A DNA stretch of 64,000 nucleotides, taken from positions 446,852,822 to 446,916,821 of the forward strand of contig NC_057864.1 of assembly GCF_019393635.1 (NCBI RefSeq). Direction: 5' to 3'. The number at the start of each line of letters is the position of its first letter. Within the stretch, counting starts at the first letter, position 1. A model generated the notes under the pieces. The model saw only the letters and a list, made by a program, of their open reading frames with translations, made no database searches and was not told the origin of the DNA. Made by a program: the position numbers and the translations under genes. Origin of the DNA: Dromiciops gliroides (taxonomy: Eukaryota; Chordata; Mammalia; Microbiotheria; Microbiotheriidae). Positions 54,400 through 64,000 of the stretch are shown here, piece after piece.

Positions 54400-56270
54400 T
54401 AAAAAACTACTTGAAAGAATGAACAACTTTAGCAAAGTTGCAGGATATAAAATAAATCCTCATAAATCATCAGCATTTCTATACATGGCCAATAAAATCC
54501 AGCAGCAAGAGATAGAAAGAGAAATTCCATTTAAAGTAACAGCACATAATATAAAATATTTGGGAGTCTACTTGCCAAGACAAACCCAGGAACTCTATGA
54601 ACAATTACAAAACACTTTTCACACAAATAAAATCAGATCTAAATAACTGGAAAAATATCAACTGCTCATGGATAGGCCGAGCTAATATAAAAAAAATGAC
54701 AATTCTACCTAAATTAATTTACTTATTCACTGCCATACCAGACTACCTAAAAATTATTTTATAGCTCTAGAAAAAATAATAACAAAATTCACCTGGAAGA
54801 ACAAAAGGTCAAGAATATCAAGAGAACTATTGAAAAAAAAATGTATAGGAAGGTGGGCTAGTTGTACCAAATCTGAAGTTTTACTATAAAGTGTCAGTCA
54901 TCAAAACTATTTGGTACTGGCTAAGAAATAGAGCAGTGGATCAATGGAATAGGTTAGGCACAGGAGACACCGTAGTAAATGACATTAGTAATGCAGTGTT
55001 TGATAAACCCAAAGACTCCAGCTTCTGAGATAGGAACTCAGTATTTGACAAAAACTGCTGGGAAAACTGGAAAGATAGTATGGCAGAAACCAGGTATAGA
55101 CAAACATCTTACACCTCAGTAAAATAAGGTCAAAATGGGTACATGATGTAGACATAAAAGGTGATACCATAGGTAAATTAGGAGAGCAAGGAATAGTTTA
55201 CCTCTCAGATTTATGGAAAGGAGAACAGTTCATGATCAAACAAGAGATAGAGAATATTATGAAATGCAAAATGATTGATTTTGATTACATTAAATCAAAA
55301 AGTTTTTGTACAAAAAGAAGCAATGCATCCAAAATTAGAAGGGAGGCAGAAAGCTGGGAAACAATTTTTATAGCCAGTATTTCTGATAAAGGCCTCATTT
55401 CTAAAATATATTGGGAACTAAATCAAATTTATAAGAATGCAAGTCATTCCCCAATTGAGAAATGGTAAAGGATATGAACAGGCAGTTGTTGTTTTTTTTT
55501 TTAAGTGAGGCAATTGGGGTTAAGTGACTTGCCCAGGGTCACACAGCTAGCAAGTGTTAAGTGTCTGAGGCCGGATTTGAACTCAGGTACTCCTGACTCC
55601 AGGGCCAGTGCTCCATCCACTACGCCATCTAGCTGCCCCGAACAGGCAGTTTTCTGATGAAGAAATCAAAGCTATCTACTGCCATATGAAAAAGTGTTCT
55701 AAATCACTATTGATTAGAGAAATGCAAATTAAAACAACTATGAAGTACCACCTGACACCTATCAGATTGGCTAATATGACAAAAAAGGAAAATAATAAAT
55801 GTTGGAGAAGCTGTAGAAAAATTGGAACACTAATGCATTGTTGGTGGAGCTGTGAACTGAGCCAACCATTCTGGAAAGCAATTTGGAACTATGCCCAAAG
55901 GGCTATAAAGCTGTGGCTACCCTTTGATCCAGTAATATCACTACTAGGTCTCTTTCCCAAAGAGATCATAAAAAAGGAAAAAGGACCCACATGTACAAAA
56001 ACATTTATAGCTGCTCTTTTTGTGGTGGCAAGGAATTGGAAATTGGAAATACTGAGATGGGGGATGCCCATCAATTGGGGAAATGGCTGAACAAGTTGTG
56101 GTATATGAATGTAATGGAATACTATTGTGCTGTAAGAAATGATGAGCAGGCAGATTTTGGAGAAACCTGGAAGGACTTACATGAACTGATGCTAAGTGAG
56201 ATGAGCAGAACCAGGAGAACATTGTACACAGTATCAACAACATTGTGTATTGATCAACTGTGGTAGACTT
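54400..56270 (+). pseudogene. L1 ORF2p C-terminal region, disrupted
   Basis: 54419-54646 encodes MNNFSKVAGYKINPHKSSAF and later [10 protein letters not shown], the thumb region after the reverse-transcriptase core of L1 ORF2. 55232-55468 and, after the SINE, 55650-56090 carry on with IKTTMKYHLTPIRL, CWRSCRKIGTLMHCWWSCEL (the Cys-rich C-terminal motif, C..C.......H....C), then MEYYCAVRNDEQADFGETWK in another frame to 56266. ORF2p normally supplies endonuclease and reverse transcriptase; those domains are absent here through 5' truncation. Several frameshifts and stops. Confidence 0.88.
55491..55639 (-). mobile_element. tRNA-derived SINE (WSINE1-like), type A, inside L1
   Basis: AAGTGAGGCAATTGGGG end, GTGTTAAGTG, GTACTCCTGACTCCAGG. 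TSD GAACAGGCAGTT at about 55477-55488 and 55640-55651. It is the first young SINE after the 13-kb gap. Confidence 0.94.
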
Positions 56271-56639
56271 GATTCTTCTCAGCAATACAATGGTCCAAGA
56301 TAGTTCCAAAGGACTCATGATGGAAAATGCTCTTCAAATCCAGAAAAAAAGAACTGTGGCATCTAGATGCAGATTGAACCATACTATTTCTATTTTTTGT
56401 TGTTGTTGTTGTTTTTCTTTTTTGCTCTAATTCTTCTTTTACAGCATGACTAACGTAGAAATATGTTTAATGTGATTGTACATAGATAACCTATATCAGA
56501 TTGTGTGCTGTCTTGGGGAGGGGGGGAGGGAGACAAATTTGAAACTAGAAATCTTATAAAAACAAATGTTGAAAACTATCTCTACACGTAACTATAAAAT
56601 AAAATAATTTTATGATTAAAAAAAAGAATCTATCACCGC

Positions 56640-56800
56640 TACTATGTGCTGTGCTTAACATCTTTTATAAATATTATCTCATAATATTTCATTCCCTAAG
56701 GAGGAATTCCCTAAGGCCTTATCAAGTCCAACTGACTTATTTTACAGATGAAGAATATGAGGCCTTACGTTTAAGTGATCAGTGTATAATCACAAAGCTA
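56640..56800 (-). mobile_element. MIR
   Basis: TATGTGCTGTGCTTAACATC, AAATATTATCTCATAATATT, ATTTTACAGATGAAGAATATG, TAAGTGATCAGTGTA in reverse order. Confidence 0.65.
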
Positions 56801-56894
56801 AATAATAAGAATTTTTCTAAAAGCAAACATTAGTCATGGTCAGACAACTCTATTTTGAGTTCCCTGTGGAAACAAAAAATTCACTTTTCCCTAA

Positions 56895-57005
56895 AAATCA
56901 ACAAACAAACCTGCTATGTGAAAGGCACTGTGATAGGTACTGAAAATACAAAGCCCAAATAAAACATGTCCTGGCCTCAAAGGAGCTTACATTCTACTGT
57001 TAGCA
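56895..57005 (+). mobile_element. Ancient repeat (MIR3/L2-type tail)
   Basis: CTGCTATGTGAAAGGCACTG, TGATAGGTACTGAAAATAC, GCCTCAAAGGAGCTTACATTC. Confidence 0.6.
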
Positions 57006-57160
57006 GCTTATATTTACATGGTGCCTTAAAGCATTGGAAACTTTCCTCATAATAAGAGACTAGGGTGAGGAAACTGAACTCTAGCTATTAAGTATTCAGG
57101 CAAAACTTTAACTCAGGGTTTTGACTTCAAGTCCAGGGCTCTTTCTACCAAACCATACTC
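57006..57160 (-). mobile_element. MIR fragment
   Basis: TTATATTTACATGGTGCC, TAAAGCATTGGAAAC, GAGGAAACTGAACTC, GACTTCAAGTCCAGGGC. Confidence 0.55.
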
Positions 57161-58040
57161 TTTATGATTCAATCCTCTCAGAATATACTTCTCAATTCTC
57201 TTTCAATGCTGCTTTCTTTAGCTTACCATACCCACACTGAATACTTTTTTTTCTTTTCTAGAATGTTTTTATTTACTTATTTATTTAAATAAACAGTTTT
57301 ATTTAAAGTTTTGAGTTCCAAATTCTATTCCTCCCTCCCTGAAGCGGTAAGCAATCAGATATGAAAGTTTCTTATACTAGTCTCATATTATGTGAGAGAT
57401 TGCTGAGAAACAAAACATCTTCATGATTTATCTGGAAACAATAAAAAATTTATGAGACAGTAAAGTGCTGGAGAAAAACTATGGAATAATTTTTGAAGGC
57501 CTTTATGAAAATGGTAGCTAATTTTCTGAGATGGAAGGGGCCCAGGCTGGCCAACCTTGAGTCCCTTCTTGCCTGTCTTCCTGGACTCCACCTCCATGGA
57601 ACCTTCTTCAGCCTAGAACTTCCTTCAGCCCAAGGCCTCCTCACCCTATTACATCCACTGGCCTCTGAGGCCTTTTTATCCCGGAACAACTCTCAGTTGC
57701 CTGCCCCTTTTAACTACTGATGAATTCTTCTCAAGGCCTCCATTTGAGGAAGGGCACAAGCCAGTCAATCTTGACTCGCCTCCTGGTTCTGCTAGGACTT
57801 TGATGCCATGACTCAGTGGTCATCTCACCCTAGAACGTGCCTCTACCATGCTGTCCCATGTGCCAGTTTCGCTTTTTATTTTTCTTTGAATTGGGCTTAT
57901 ATGAAGCCTGTATATAGGTTTCACACTGCACACAGATTATGGGAAGATTAGGGGAAAAGATCATGACAATTGAAGTGCCAAAGATGAAGGCAGCAATGAA
58001 GACAGAAAGCTTAAAACATCTTTATTTGAATTGAAACTGT
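57161..58040. other. Unassigned sequence with a C/T-rich segment
   Basis: 57535-57720 is GC-richer than its surroundings and gives 75-79 codon ORFs on both strands (57493-57720 plus, 57689-57450 minus). No motif, splice site pair or repeat match supports either. Confidence 0.4.
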
Positions 58041-58155
58041 AATCTGGTAGAAAAAGCACCAGACTTGGACTCTGAACACCTGGTTCCAACTCTTGGCTCT
58101 GCCATTTAACTAACCATGTCACTTTAGGTAAATCATTGCCTCTCTATGAGAGGGA
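58040..58155 (+). mobile_element. MIR fragment
   Basis: AAAAAGCACCAGACTTGG, CCTGGTTCCAACTCTTGG, GCCATTTAACTAACC, CACTTTAGGTAAATCATTGC. Confidence 0.6.
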
Positions 58156-58337
58156 GAGGGTATCAAGGCAGGTGTTTTAGTCCAAAAGTCAGCCCAGAGC
58201 CAGGAGGGCAATGAAGGGGGGAGAGAGTACTTTCAGGGTGAGAATGCTACAGGCACTAATGAGTGTTAGAGGGAAGTTGTGGAGTGAGATGGCAACTGAA
58301 GCATAGCATAAAGTCTGAGCAGAACCAGGTGGGAGGG

Positions 58338-58365
<28 letters not shown>
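58338..58365. repeat. (GT)n microsatellite
   Basis: About 14 GT units. Confidence 0.96.
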
Positions 58366-58369
<4 letters not shown>

Positions 58370-58370
<1 letters not shown>

Positions 58371-59150
58371 AAGAACACTGGAGTATCAACTTTCTACAAG
58401 ATACCATGTGTACTACCTGAGGGAAACCGACTGAGGTCTAAACAAGTCAGTCTCCTGAGTTCCTGATTACCTCTGGGATAACTAGAAGCTCCTTAGCCTA
58501 GCACTTGAGGATTTCCATATACTGATTACAACCTACACTTCTGGCCTTCTTTCACATGACTTCCTTTCTTGCCCACTGTTTCTGTCAAACTAGAAAGCAG
58601 CTGGTCTGTGAACTTGATGTGCCATTTAAAAAAAATATCTGGCATTTACGTGAACTGTCAGTGATGCTTGTAATGTACTTCCTTCCTTACTCTGCTATTG
58701 AGCATCCTTATCGAGCTTCCATGTTCAGCTCTAGTAAGAAATTTTCCAACCTTCCTTGATTCCCCTGCCTGAGTATTCTCTCCCTCCTAAAATATTTAAG
58801 AAAACTTTCTACTTCTTTTGCCCCCTCCACCTTGCCACCTAGAAGTCCCTAACCCTTGTATCAGACTTACCTGAATACACGTTATATCCTTTTCCCCCCT
58901 CTGTCCCTAGCAGGACTGTCAGGAACTATCATTCTGATTTTTGTAACTGTAATACTTACCAAAGGGCCCTGTGCACGGCTTTTTGGACCTACTGAGGAGT
59001 CACTCTAACCTGGGGCCCTGAGAGCGTCCACAGCTCACCCACAGTTCCACAGGCAGGATGTATTAGATGGAGGGTTTGGATGCCGTGTTACTGATTTTCA
59101 GGTTATCTATTAAGCATTACTGCTACTCTGCACTGCACACAACAGGTGCT
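58370..59150. other. Unassigned sequence
   Basis: L2-like phrasing at 58740-58790 and 59120-59160 (CACAACAGGTGCTTAATAAA). No gene. Confidence 0.4.
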
Positions 59151-59195
59151 TAATAAATACAATCCAACCAACATTCATTAGGGGCTTGCTATGTG

Positions 59196-59321
59196 CCAAA
59201 AGCAGCACCAACCATTAGGCATGACTGTGTATGTGTATGTGTGTATATATGTATGTATATATACATACATGCACATACATACACATATACAGTGGTGCCT
59301 AATGGTTGGTGCTGCTTTTGG
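59196..59321. repeat. Near-palindromic 126-bp hairpin
   Basis: Perfect 26-bp arms (59196-59221 and 59296-59321, starting CCAAAAGCAGCACC). The inner 74 bases are also largely self-complementary: 27 of 37 pairs match by hand count, and many mismatches are of the G/A type that leave G-U pairs in RNA. The symmetry centre is between 59258 and 59259. Confidence 0.95.
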
Positions 59322-59340
59322 TACACACACACCCACCCCG

Positions 59341-59495
59341 GACTCCCAGAGGCCTTTTAAAGTTGTTATCCGCCCTGTGGCTGCTACACACACTCTTGCC
59401 TACCAGACACTCTCCAGATAACTGAGGTCTTGTTTCTCCTGTTTGCTTTACTGGTTCCTCTAACCCTCTTCCAACCTTGAAATGTGGGTGTTCTG
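59341..59495 (+). repeat. Left arm of a 155-bp inverted repeat
   Basis: GACTCCCAGAGGCC to GGGTGTTCTG. Pairs with 60114-60269 in opposite orientation; roughly 88-90 percent identical by eye, with small indels. Confidence 0.95.
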
Positions 59496-60113
59496 TATAT
59501 TTTAGCTAAGACAAAATGTCTCCGGGAGGCTACAGTGAGATAGGGGTTAACAAAGATAGGTCAGTACGATATACGCTATCATGTGTTAAACACATCAGAG
59601 CGACACAAAGCAAAGGGCTGTGTTAAGTTCTGAAGCATAAGGTCCTTAATTGGGGGGGGGGGGGTCGGGAAGGCTTCGGTGAAAGAGGCAGTACCTGAAA
59701 TGAGCATCAATGGTTGGGTAAGAATTCAGGAAGCAGAATGGGGGAGAATGGGCAGAGGAGGTGAGAGAATTTGGAGCAGCATGGAGAGGGCACAGGGAAG
59801 AACGACATGGAGGCTGGGAAGGCAAGGGCCTGGAGAAGGGGTTAGGGGCTCTCCTTGGTGGGCGGGAGGGAGGCGTAAGAAAACAACTACACCTGGTCAC
59901 AGACATGTTCGTGAGTTTGAAGAGCTGGGACAGGAGGTAGAAAATCCTGGGGGCAAGTAGAAAAATGGGCCTGGTGCTCAGAAGGCAGGTTCAGACTACA
60001 AATACACACTCGGGATTCATCTACATAGTGGTGGCAGTTAAGTGATCTTGGTGGGAATGAGACTGTAAAGGGAAGGAGGTTGAGAGACAAAGCAAGAGGG
60101 GCTAAGACATCCT
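59496..60113. other. 618-bp spacer between inverted-repeat arms
   Basis: G-rich in the middle (a run of 13 G at about 59652-59664). 59675-59850 resembles an L2 3' block (GGCTTCGGTGAAAGAGGCAG, TTTGGAGCAGCATGGAG). No ORF with a transposase or other motif. Confidence 0.6.
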
Positions 60114-60269
60114 CAGAACACTCACATTTCAAGGTTGGAAGAGGATTAGGACCCAGTAAAGCAACAGGAGAAATAAGACCTCAGTTATCTGGCGAGTATC
60201 TGGTAGGCAAGAGTGTGTGTGTGTAACAGCCACAGGGCAGATAACAACTTTAAAAAGCCTCTGGGAGTC
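60114..60269 (-). repeat. Right arm of the 155-bp inverted repeat
   Basis: CAGAACACTCACATTTC to CTCTGGGAGTC, the reverse complement of 59341-59495 with about a dozen differences. A GT-run in the arm is longer here. Confidence 0.95.
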
Positions 60270-60635
60270 AGATGAAAGCAACTGAGTAGGGAGCAAGGAA
60301 GTGGAGACATATCGTAAATATGTTATATTAGACAACTTTTCTCATGAAGTTCATCAGTGAAAGGCATGAGGTAGAAGGGTCAAGGGAAGTGTTTTTTAGT
60401 ACCAGGAGACTTGAGCATATTTGTAAGCACATGGGAAGGAGCCAGTAAAATGAATTAAGCTAATATTATTTTCTCATTAGTCACCACTTGCTTTAGTCTT
60501 CTTCAGTAAGAAAGTGATTATCTGACAGACTTTGCTCCTAATAGATCCTTCCAGGTGTACAAGACTAAAATTATTTTAAGGCTGCATTATAGCATTAATA
60601 ATAGTAATAAAGAAAAGAAAAACTATCATTGGGCT
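60270..60635. other. Unassigned AT-rich sequence
   Basis: Nothing supported. Confidence 0.45.
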
Positions 60636-60639
60636 ATTT

Positions 60640-60885
60640 GAATACTAATAATAGCTAATATTTATATAGCACTTACTAGGTGCTAGATATGGGGTTAAGC
60701 ATTTTACAATTATTTTTTCTCATTTGTTCCTCACAACAACCCTGCAAAGAAGGTACTATTTTCATCCCCAGAGATAAGTAACTTGCCCAGGGTCACACAG
60801 CTAGTAAGTGTTGGGCTAAATCTGAATTCCTCTTTCTGATTCCAGGCCTGGAATTTTAGCCACTGCATTGCTTAGTGGTGTCTAT
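60640..60885 (-). mobile_element. MIR / CORE-SINE, near full length
   Basis: TAATATTTATATAGCACTTAC, TAGGTGCTAGATATGG, TGTTCCTCACAACAACCC, AGTAACTTGCCCAGGGTC, CTGATTCCAGGCC: complete reverse order. Confidence 0.82.
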
Positions 60886-61029
60886 GTGTAATGCCATTCT
60901 GTATTTCTTTGCATAGTAGGTGAGACCAAGCACAAGGGCTCTGGCACATTCCACTAAGGATTTTCCAAGGTGACATGGAGCCAGGAATTACTATTCTTTA
61001 GGGCTCATCTTCCAACCAGCTGTGAATCT

Positions 61030-61255
61030 ATCTAACTATGCTACTGTCTGCCTTTTTCCCATATAAACAACATGAAACATTTTCCAACAGTTTGCTGAAA
61101 TCTGGGTAAACTCTATCAATAGCATTTCCTTGACCTACCAGTCTAGGGACCCTATTGAAAAAGGAGATAAGCTTAGTCTGGCAGGACCTGTTCTTGATAA
61201 ACCATTCTGGCTCTCTGTTACTCAGGAGATGGTTACTACTGATCCTTTTTTTTAA
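61030..61255 (-). mobile_element. CR1/L3-type LINE fragment
   Basis: TGCTGAAATCTGGGTAAAC, GACCTACCAGTCTAGGGACC, GAGATAAGCTTAGTCTGGC, AGGACCTGTTCTTGATAAAC: the same region and orientation as 33640-33765. Confidence 0.65.
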
Positions 61256-61369
61256 ACTGTAGGATAGGTTCCAAGAAAACAGGATGGTAGAGAAGTTCTA
61301 GATTATACTATGGAGGGGGTTTCTTTTTGGGGGGGGGGGAGGGTGTTTCATTCATTGCATTTGTACCCC

Positions 61370-61425
61370 TCACATCTAAGATTCTACCTGGCATTTAGCA
61401 GGTGCTTAATAAATGCTTACTATTT
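61370..61425 (+). mobile_element. L2/MIR3-type 3' end
   Basis: TTCTACCTGGCATTTAGC, AGGTGCTTAATAAATGC. Confidence 0.5.
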
Positions 61426-61429
61426 GTTT

Positions 61430-62658
61430 TTTTTTTTTATAATCACTGTGCAATAATTTTAGACCTGTATCTTTGATGGATGAAGATATGACAAGGTAAA
61501 AACAAACACACAATAATCAAACCCAAACTGATTTGAGACAGCTGGCCTGGGTGTGGTAGAATTTTAAATGAATTTTAACAACTGCCTATTCATTTTTAGA
61601 TGCTTACACACAATGTGTGTCGCTGCAAAACAGTCCCTTGAGTCTTCTAATGATCATAAAACAGATGACATGCATTATCTGTTCCAAAAATTAAGTATAA
61701 ACAAAACACTGGCTTTTGAAATGTCATTTCAGGTTTTTGTATTAAAAAGCAGTTAGCTAGAACCCTATGCCCTGCACATTCCTTTCAAGCCCTTCTTAAG
61801 GAGATAGGACAATAATTCAGAAGGATAAAAATAAGGACAAATTTTATTTCATCCATCCATTAAAAAATTCAATGATGTCCTGATATCCCTGTCTCATATA
61901 TCATAATGTTTATATCATGACCTAATTGTTCTATTTTTACTATTTTTCTGTATTACTGCCAAACAAACTTTTATTAGCTATCAAGACACATTATCTACTC
62001 CACTTTTCACACAAGGAGAATCAGATATAATAGCTGAGGTTGGCTGGATGCTAATGAGAAAAAGTTCATATAGTATTTTCATTTTCAAAAATTCTACAAA
62101 AGCCACAGAATAATTATAGTGAGGCTCTTCCTCCTACTTTCCCAATTTAATACATATTTATATATGTGAAGATATTTAGCTAAGTCAGGACAAGTCTCCA
62201 TCATCTATTTCCTACCTGAACTTGTCTTTTCTTAATAGCTACCATTTTATTGCTAAAGGGATACAGTGATTGTAATTGTAGGTATTACATCATACTGACA
62301 AGTAAGAAGCATCACAGAAAAAAATTCTGCCCTGAAGAAGGGCCTTCCCTGGACAAGATCTTTCTTCAGGTACTGTGGAGGAATGAGGAATGTTAAATTA
62401 CACTAGTATGCTCACTAGGGAATTGCCTCGACTACACCAATGATGCCCTACAGTGAATGGATGTAATGTTCTCCCACATCATGCTCTACAAAGAAGGCTC
62501 TGTTCTCCATAAGGGGGCTGTGATCTTGGGCACATCCTTTCTCATGAGTTTCACTCATGTAAAATGAGTGATTCAACCAGAGGGTCTCCTCGGTTCCTTC
62601 GAGCTCTAAAATTCTGAGGCAATTGAACTGTGAGCCTAATGAGAATTCTGTCTGAAGG

Positions 62659-62698
<40 letters not shown>

Positions 62699-63400
62699 AC
62701 TGTAATTGCATTGTAATAACTAATGGGATAGTCAGGCTACAATTGTAGGAACAGAAACCAGCCTCTGAAGAGTGATGAAGTCAGAGACATCACAGACTTC
62801 TGTGGCAGCAAAGAGGATTCATCACCTGGCAATTTGGTCACTGAGAATGAAAATGGACTATTGCAGGGGTTAACATCTCCTTAGCATTTAAGGAATTAAT
62901 GCTCTGCTAGAACAAAGACTATGGTCCAGTGAGACTATAATGGTTATAGACAGAAATCAGTCAAAAATGAGATGGAGATCTCTCATTTCTGACTGGAATT
63001 CTTGGGCAACTCTATGCTCATATGGTAGCATATGACAAAATTGGGGGAAGGGTCAGAAAGGATGAAGAAGAAGCTATAATTAGTAGTCAGTGACTGGTCC
63101 TAAAATTCCAAATTAGTTTTATCCCTTTACTACCGACTTCAGATCATTTAAGAGGGATTTCCTATATTGGGAACAGGATTTGGGGGTTGACCTCAAATCT
63201 TTTAGACTTCAAAAATGAATACTGCCAATGAATCTGGTATTCAACCTTTCTTGATTCTGAGGACCTCTAACATAACAAAATAAGACATTCCTATTTTTAT
63301 CCCAGATCAAATGATATGCTTTCCCTTGGGACTCCCAGAATGCTTTGTAAATGTTTTTGATGACCTTTCACACTCTGGTGTATAATTATATACATATTAT
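61430..63400. other. Unassigned, low-repeat sequence
   Basis: Almost 2 kb with a single microsatellite and no recognised young repeat. 62480-62640 has the phrases of an old SINE 3' end (AAAATGAGTGATTCAACCAG, GTTCCTTCGAGCTCTAAAATTC). No exon is supported. Confidence 0.4.
62661..62697. repeat. (TG)n microsatellite
   Basis: About 18 TG units. Confidence 0.98.
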
Positions 63401-63426
63401 TTTCCTCCACCATACTATAAACTTTT

Positions 63427-63563
63427 TTTTTTTGGTTTTGTTTTTTTGCAGGGCAATGGGGGTTAAGTGACTTGCCCAGGGTCACACAGCTAGTGTCAAG
63501 TGTCTGAGACCGGATTTGAACTCAGGTACTCCTGAGTTTATCCACTGTGCCACCTAGCTGCCC
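63427..63563 (-). mobile_element. SINE (WSINE1-like), type B, short-core variant
   Basis: GCAGGGCAATGGGGG end, CACAGCTAGTGTCAAGTG (core lacks four bases), then GTACTCCTGAGTTTATCC, a second deletion of about 20 bases in the A-box region. Flanks share ACTATAAA. Confidence 0.91.
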
Positions 63564-63564
63564 C

Positions 63565-63690
63565 CAACACTATAAAATATTTTAAGGGCAGGGACCACAT
63601 ATAATTCACCTTTGTATTACCCTTAGTACCTAGCAGAGCTCCTTGTGAATGGTAAGTACTCAATAAATGTTTGTTGAACTGGATTCTTAT
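63565..63690 (+). mobile_element. L2 3' end, split by the SINE
   Basis: TTTTAAGGGCAGGGACCAC, TTAGTACCTAGCAGAGC, CTCAATAAATGTTTGTTGAAC. The left part of the same L2 (TCCACCATACTATAAAC) precedes the SINE. Confidence 0.65.
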
Positions 63691-64000
63691 TTATTGCAAT
63701 TATATAATTTAATGTAATTAATGTAATATAATTTTTAAACCTAACTTTAAAACCACTGGTTTGAAATCAGCTATGCATACTTGTAGCTATTAATTTTAAC
63801 AATGGATTTAGTTCCATGGAATTCAACATAGGAATTTTATCTTTTCTGCAACTTTTATAGGCCGTCATCATCTCCCAAGAGCCTACTGGTGTGCCTCCTT
63901 GATGGAAGGCTCTTCCCAGTCTATTCCACCCTCCATTCTGCTTTCAAAATGATCTCCCTAAGTGAAAGTCTGTTACCCTCCTATTACTCCAGGATCAATT
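63691..64000. other. Unassigned AT-rich sequence, L2-like at the edge
   Basis: 63900-64000 (CCACCCTCCATTCTGC, AAAATGATCTCCCTAAG, CTCCTATTACTCCAGG) may be the start of another L2 fragment cut by the window edge. Confidence 0.4.

Larger units (their letters stand above)
54382..56623 (+). mobile_element. L1, 5'-truncated, ORF2 C-terminal third and 3'UTR
   Basis: Insertion of about 2.1 kb without the SINE. Likely TSD AAGAATATCAC (54371-54381) against AAGAATCTATCAC (56624-56636), imperfect. The 3' end is CTCTACACGTAACTATAAAATAA followed by A-rich sequence. Its 3'UTR ends like the HAL1-like copy at 33800, showing that both belong to one L1 group. A SINE is nested at 55491-55639. Confidence 0.88.

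Noticed and set aside
57493..57720. 75-codon plus ORF with a 79-codon minus partner
   Set aside because: Overlapping ORFs on both strands in a locally GC-rich patch; no domain and no splice pair.
59646..59960. ORFs on both strands in the inverted-repeat spacer, considered as a transposase
   Set aside because: Composition-driven (G-rich and Pro-rich), no DDE or other catalytic pattern.
1547..63563. tRNA genes
   Set aside because: The B-box-like GAGTTCAAATCC blocks belong to SINEs; no complete cloverleaf with acceptor stem was seen.
1..64000. CRISPR array, operon, phage or plasmid features
   Set aside because: Repeats are dispersed retroposons with TSDs, not regularly spaced; sequence is vertebrate nuclear DNA.

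Overview
This 64-kb window is vertebrate, almost certainly marsupial, nuclear DNA. It is AT-rich, contains no long open reading frame that looks like a conserved protein, and is filled with retrotransposons. About 31 copies of one roughly 140-bp tRNA-derived SINE occur on both strands, most with an A-rich tail and a 9-17 bp target-site duplication (TSD). Its consensus (GGCAGCTAGGTGGC head, CAGTGGATA box, GAGTTCAAATCC B-box-like block, GTGTGACCCTGGGCAAGTCACTTAA core) is, from memory, the type abundant in Australian marsupials (WSINE1-like) rather than the opossum form. The species call is inference; a dasyurid-like Australian marsupial fits best. Family names throughout are from memory and were not checked against a repeat library.

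Layout. 1-9 kb: sparse unique sequence with SINEs, an L3/CR1 tail, a Mar1-type CORE-SINE with a 75-bp tandem duplication, and a truncated LTR. 9-15 kb: an LTR cluster in which a 363-bp solo LTR (11239-11601) sits inside an older LTR, then a CR1/L3 3' end split by a MIR. 15-24 kb: MIR, L2, RTE-type SINE, a large (TTC)n tract and SINEs. 24.2-28.8 kb: one MIR split by a truncated L1 and by a 3.3-kb ORF1-only L1 relative (HAL1-like) with TSDs at both ends. 30.7-33 kb: an antisense, decayed L1 ORF1. 33.2-37.1 kb: a CR1/L3 reverse-transcriptase relic split by a second, near-full-length HAL1-like element on the minus strand. 37-41 kb: MIR/L2, a possible LTR, and a patch copied from 3.1 kb away. 42.3-55.5 kb: 13 kb without a single young SINE, containing an RTE relic and a candidate terminal coding exon on the minus strand at 53335-53382. 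54.4-56.6 kb: a 5'-truncated L1 ORF2 with a SINE inside. 57-64 kb: old repeats, a near-palindromic 126-bp hairpin and, next to it, a 155-bp inverted repeat.

How the parts relate. L1-type machinery is the likely source of the SINE, HAL1 and L1 insertions (A-rich tails, TSDs). An RTE LINE relic at 46.5-47.3 kb shares its 3' end with the RTE-tailed SINE at 19.4-19.65 kb. The only part with a hint of host-gene function is the SINE-poor minus-strand block around 47.9-53.4 kb, which could be a 3' terminal exon and long 3'UTR; the gene was not recognised. No CRISPR, operon, phage or bacterial features are present.
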